The notes under the pieces are model-generated. The model made no database searches. It was not told the origin of the DNA and saw only the letters and a list, made by a program, of their open reading frames with translations. A stretch of 64,000 nt of DNA from Liolophura sinensis (taxonomy: Eukaryota; Mollusca; Polyplacophora; Chitonida; Chitonidae), in NCBI RefSeq assembly GCF_032854445.1, contig NC_088295.1:67671058-67735057 (forward strand). The letters run 5' to 3'. A program made the position numbers and the translations under genes. This document shows, one piece after another, positions 59,824 through 64,000 of the stretch; the first letter of the stretch is position 1, and each line of letters opens with the position of its first letter.

Positions 59824-60042
59824 CTTACTTCTTCAACTTTTTGGCATGTTTGTGAAGTGTCTCCTGCATATTCGGGAAGTATTCTTCTTTGCAGACTTAA
59901 AAATTTTAAAACATCAAACTTTTTAAGAAGCCTTGAAACTGGCCAATCCAACCAATACGTAGTTTTGTCACCAGATCAGATTTCAAATGTGCATAAATTA
60001 CTGTTTAATTTCACATTTGAAAAGATTGAGGAATTAAGGTAA
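59824..60042 (+). mobile_element. MITE copy 3
   Basis: The left end, cttacttcttcaacttttt, and right end, aagattgaggaattaaggta, are inverted partners. The interior gaagccttgaaactggccaa, tccaaccaata and gttttgtcacc align with copy 1. It is about 20 bp shorter and more diverged. Confidence 0.6.
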
Positions 60043-62533
60043 TTGTCCTGCCTTAGATTACCAGTTTACAAAGCCATCAACATGTGTCAGAATATATTAA
60101 GCAGAAGTTAAGTCAGAAAATGACAGGAAATATTGAATCAGACAAATCTGTCATTTTCTAAGATCAAAATGTCACATTAAGGTAATCAGTGCAATGTTTA
60201 TGGCAGTTAAGCTAATGTGACATGTACACATAAATTAATACATGTTCAAGAAAAGCTTTTCATATTTACTGCCTTCTGTATTCTAGTGAAGTACCAGCAA
60301 TATGGTGTGAACAAGTGCCCATAGAATTGTTCATGTATGAATTAGGAGTGGAGCATTTTGTTTACTCTATTTTTTTTTTCAGAAACATGTTGTTTAGACA
60401 ATGAACTTAATATTGAATAACTTACTACAAAGAGGCAGGTAATAGGAAAGAAACTAATTTTACTGGAGTCCTCAAATATCAGTATTTTCATTCATTTGCG
60501 TTTGATGTGGATTCGGCTTTGGGTGCTCTCTTAAAGAACAAATTGTTTTGTTGAAAATCGGCAGTAAGGAAAATAAAGTGTATATAACAACAATTGTGTA
60601 GACCAGACTTAAATCCTATCACTTCAGGAAAACGTTTAGGTTGAATTTCCTAGTTTAAGGTCAATCATTGCTCCGGTTTCTTGATTTTATTAGGTTCCTG
60701 CATTCATAGATTTGTGAGTTATGATGGCGGAAAGCGTACTTAACGATAAAGGGCTGAGAAAATGAAGGTGTTGAAAGTACATTGAGGTAGTAGTGATAGA
60801 ATTATAGCCACCTCTCTGAGCAACGGACTGCCAGATTATTCCCAACTTTCTTCACTTATTCCCTCATACACGTTCTGATGTGGCCCAAAGCTTACGAGTA
60901 AATTGAAGTGATGTCCTTTCCAATTGCTGTAATCGGGACTGGCGAATAGAGCGGATATCAATGCTTGACCTTTTCAGGATAAGGGATTTGGATAAAGAAG
61001 AAATCAACGTCTGACTGTTGTATTTAGTATTGACGCAGACGTTGTAATCAACTTAGCGCAATGGACACCTGACCAGAATACCCAAATGGCAGGAGGCCAC
61101 GCCAGCGTTTTCTATCTTCTTCATCGACCCTCTTCTGAGCTTACCTTTTGGGGCCTGGGATTAGCAGGATGTGGAGTAATAAAAGATATACTACACGTTT
61201 GCGGATTGTCGCTAGATTGGATCGCCAAAACCTGGTGACATTGAATACAACTGTTTGATGTATAAAATAGGTTAAGACTGTCATGAAGTTCGCCAGTTTT
61301 TGTTTATATTAAGAATATACAGTTTCTAACCACTTTTGTGAGATCTTTGGATTTAAAAGATTTACATATTTTATGTTATATTAGATAAGAAATAACAGTT
61401 GGCAATTTGTTGAACATTTTCTCAATTTGAACCCTTTTTCCATTGGTTGTATTTTGTGACTGTCACCATTATGTGTTATAATCAATACAGGTGCATGTTT
61501 TATATCTACATCCTGATCCATGTTTTTGTGTGTGTATTGTCACGTATATTGTGTACACTGAAGGAATCAGACAATCAACACCTATTGTTGATCATCAGAG
61601 TTCAATTCTGGTAGTGTCTTTCACTGCATGCATGCATGTTCGAAGCATTTTTACATTGGTGATGATAATGTTGTTCGACAAGCAGGTTTACAAAAATTTA
61701 CATGTTTACACAAGACGTAGCTATGTCACAGTAAAATGAATTAAAGATGAGTTCTGCAGTGAAGAATATCTATAGCAGTCTCTAGATAAGCACCTTTTGA
61801 TCTCTGTAAGTCATTGTACCGCATACATGTTTCTAATTTGGAAAAAGTATTAAACTTTGACATCCTCTGACCTGAATTTGGCTTGTTGCGTTACAATAAG
61901 GAATGATTGCGATACATTCATGGAATGTATATATTTTGGTGTAATTATGGCAGTGATAATCTATGGAGACTGATTGTCCAAAAAGAGATGAAATTCCATA
62001 GTCCCTGTGGGAAACCATGCTAGACTCATCCCAGTCTACAAATTAACTGGCTTCCGGTTGGTTACCTCTGCTCATGCCAAAGCTCAAAGGGATTGTAGGC
62101 AGATACTGGTAGGGAAATAGAATCGGACAGGTCTGGCTGCATTGATGCTGTGCCCAGGAAGTACACTGACTTGCTCGCAAAGTTGTGGTTTTTCTGGTGC
62201 TAAGTATTTTTCCCTTGAAAAGCGGCACGTGAGGTTTTACGACTTAAGCCTTGTTATTGGAACTGTGCCACCGCAAGACGTCTGAAGGTAATGAACATTG
62301 AAACCTGTCCTCTGTTCAGTACAGTATATGGGAAAGGTTACTTCTATCGTCGGCAATTCTCGTCTTAACACATCTGTCTGGTGGACCCATGTGGGTCCTA
62401 TACTTTGAGAAAACAATCAAGCTAAACTTGAGAAACTGTTGAAACAGTATCTAAAGTGAGGCTAAATATGCATGCAACTTAATGACATGAAGATTGCATA
62501 AACAGGTTTTTACAACTTCATTTTCCTTTTGAG
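60043..62533. other. Non-coding sequence, nothing recognised
   Basis: The segment 60600-61240 is less AT-rich and free of simple repeats, possibly conserved non-coding DNA. No supported exon was found on either strand. Confidence 0.4.
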
Positions 62534-62768
62534 TGGGGGCCCCTCTGGCCTTGTTGTTAGTGTGGTAATGCAGCACAATGATCCAGAAGCCTTGATTTCA
62601 GCTGGATGTGAGTTCGAGTCCAAGACATGCTGGCTTCCTGTCTGGTCGTGTGTGGGAGGGTCTGCAGCAACCTGTCGATGGTCTTGGGCCTCCTCCAACC
62701 CATAATGCTGGCCGGTGGGGTATAATTGTTCCTGAGTAAAACATCATGCAATCAAATAAGTAAATAAA
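62534..62768 (+). mobile_element. SINE family A, full length but diverged
   Basis: The head, gggggcccctctggccttgt with a shifted A-box, leads to a canonical B-box-like gtgagttcgagtcc (62608-62621). Then come catgctggcttcctgtctgg, gtgggagggtctgcagcaac, cccataatgctggccggtgg and an AATCAAATAAGTAAATAAAT tail. No target duplication is clear. An old copy. Confidence 0.85.
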
Positions 62769-64000
62769 TCCATTAAGTGTCAAATTTTGGAAGGGAGGAG
62801 GTATTGGGAGGGGAGAGAGGGCATTGTTATTGTGGGGTTTTTTTTTAATCAAGCTGAATTTGGGAAAAAATATTGGTTTGTTTAACCAGGTTTTAGCTAC
62901 CTTCGGGAGCAATATAGATTTAGTGCGTACATCACATTCCCTCAAGGAAATCCTAGCCAATTCCACTCACAGCATGGAATTCATTGCTATTTACACACTT
63001 AGCATAGAAGTCTGTTTACACAGTCCTCATCCTTTTAACCTGACAACCATCAATCCTTAAATACAGCTATTACACATCAATAATATGTGAACTATGAAAT
63101 GAGTAAATAAGCAAATACAAACGAGTAAACAAAAGAGTGTTGGGGTCATTCTGTACACTGAATTAGGCATTTCCTCTCAAAGCATTGATAAAGAGTTCAT
63201 CTCTGAGATCACTTCCCAGCTTTGCTTTCGCATATTGGTCTAAATCGTAATTTCCCTTCACTACAACCTGCAGGAACTTGGTTGCTTTAGCTGTGTGGTT
63301 CTTAAACAGGAAGCTGATCATGATTCGTGAAACTGTAAAACACTAGTATCTGTAAGTGTTAACTGAATTACATGTGAGAACTAATTTTGACCTCCTTCCA
63401 AAATAAGAGTACAGCATCATTGTATGAGATTTCAACCTTGAGTAAATTTGCTTGCAGTCAACCTATTTCTAACTGTTGACATCAGGCAGCAAAAAACCTT
63501 TGTGACGTTACCAAACCAGCCTTTTCGTTAAGTCAAATGTCATCAAGGTTACTGCATAATCTGGGGGCAGAGCTGTACCTATATTAAACACTAATATTTC
63601 CCATTGTGACTTTGAATTTTTCAAAAGTAGATGTTACCAAAAACAGTTCCGCTTTAATTTATCAATTAAGCTTGCCTTAAATTTAGAAGAACTCCTGGGC
63701 ACATCGACTTGCCCAGCATGTAACCTTTGTCAGCCACTATTTCCAATTTGCCATTTACATATTCAGCACTGATGTCATTGTGACAATTTACAACACTGGT
63801 AATTTACAACAGAGGTCAAGGCTGTCTACATCCACAGCATAGAGGTGATGACCTTTCACTCGAAGAGGGCAAAGATCATGACCATCATAGTGTCTCGCAG
63901 ATTAAACACAGCTCCTTTAATGAACCAGATTGATTTCATTCCAGAGTTTGCTGCTGGAAAAGGCTTTGTGACAAATGTCACTGTCTGAATGTGGAATACT
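62769..64000. other. Non-coding sequence to window end
   Basis: A G-rich purine patch at about 62788-62820 and a poly-T at 62837-62846. No gene or repeat was recognised. Confidence 0.4.

Larger units (their letters stand above)
32182..64000 (+). other. Intron 2 or downstream region of the + strand gene
   Basis: A strong donor at 32182 opens an intron for which no secure acceptor was found. C2-domain coding sequence is absent, so the rest of the gene probably lies beyond the window unless the weak candidates at 32724-32784 or 53102-53300 are used. Most of the repeats described below lie in this interval. Confidence 0.35.

Overview
The window is nuclear DNA from an invertebrate animal, most likely a mollusc or a closely allied lophotrochozoan. 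It is AT-rich, exons are few and tiny, introns are very long, and microsatellites and minisatellites are abundant. It also carries two tRNA-derived SINE families of a kind I associate with molluscan genomes, including one whose units end in TTTATTTGATTGGTG-type tails. There is no sign of bacterial gene organisation, and most open frames are chance or repeat-driven.

The best-supported gene lies on the + strand. Exon 1 (11730-11982) encodes a short N-terminus, one membrane span, a Cys-Cys palmitoylation-type patch and a basic, Ser-rich cytoplasmic linker. It joins in phase, across a 20 kb intron, to exon 2 at 32058-32181. The layout resembles the N-terminal anchor and linker of a synaptotagmin-type protein, but no C2 domain lies in the window, so the family name is a hypothesis. 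Two further elements fit the same frame: a 36-nt cassette microexon at 24631-24666, and an alternative first exon ending at 31745 that would replace the membrane anchor with a different N-terminus. A weaker small exon or start is proposed at 32724-32784. The rest of the window, from 32 kb to the end, looks like downstream intron or flanking sequence.

The remainder is repeats. SINE family A (one full copy with a 14-bp target duplication, one diverged full-length copy and many fragments) and SINE family B (one full copy with a 13-bp target duplication) are scattered throughout. Three copies of a short element with imperfect terminal inverted repeats (a MITE) lie at about 4.9, 17.3 and 59.8 kb; the middle one holds a nested SINE beside a large minisatellite. 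Tandem arrays have periods of 42 bp (16.0-17.2 kb, with a higher-order 630-bp duplication), 33 bp (26.7 kb), 38 bp (35.0 kb), about 66 bp (44.4 kb), 83 bp (54.4 kb) and about 41 bp (58.5-59.2 kb). A diverged 290-bp block occurs three times between 39.8 and 41.2 kb, and a 190-bp block is duplicated at 38.3 and 38.9 kb. A 5'-truncated reverse-transcriptase relic lies on the - strand at 35.9-36.5 kb.

A separate - strand candidate at 49.6-49.9 kb has a CCAAT box and a perfect CRE just upstream of a Cys-rich 73-codon frame. No rRNA, functional tRNA or CRISPR array was seen. Functional statements rest on sequence reading only; no database search was possible.
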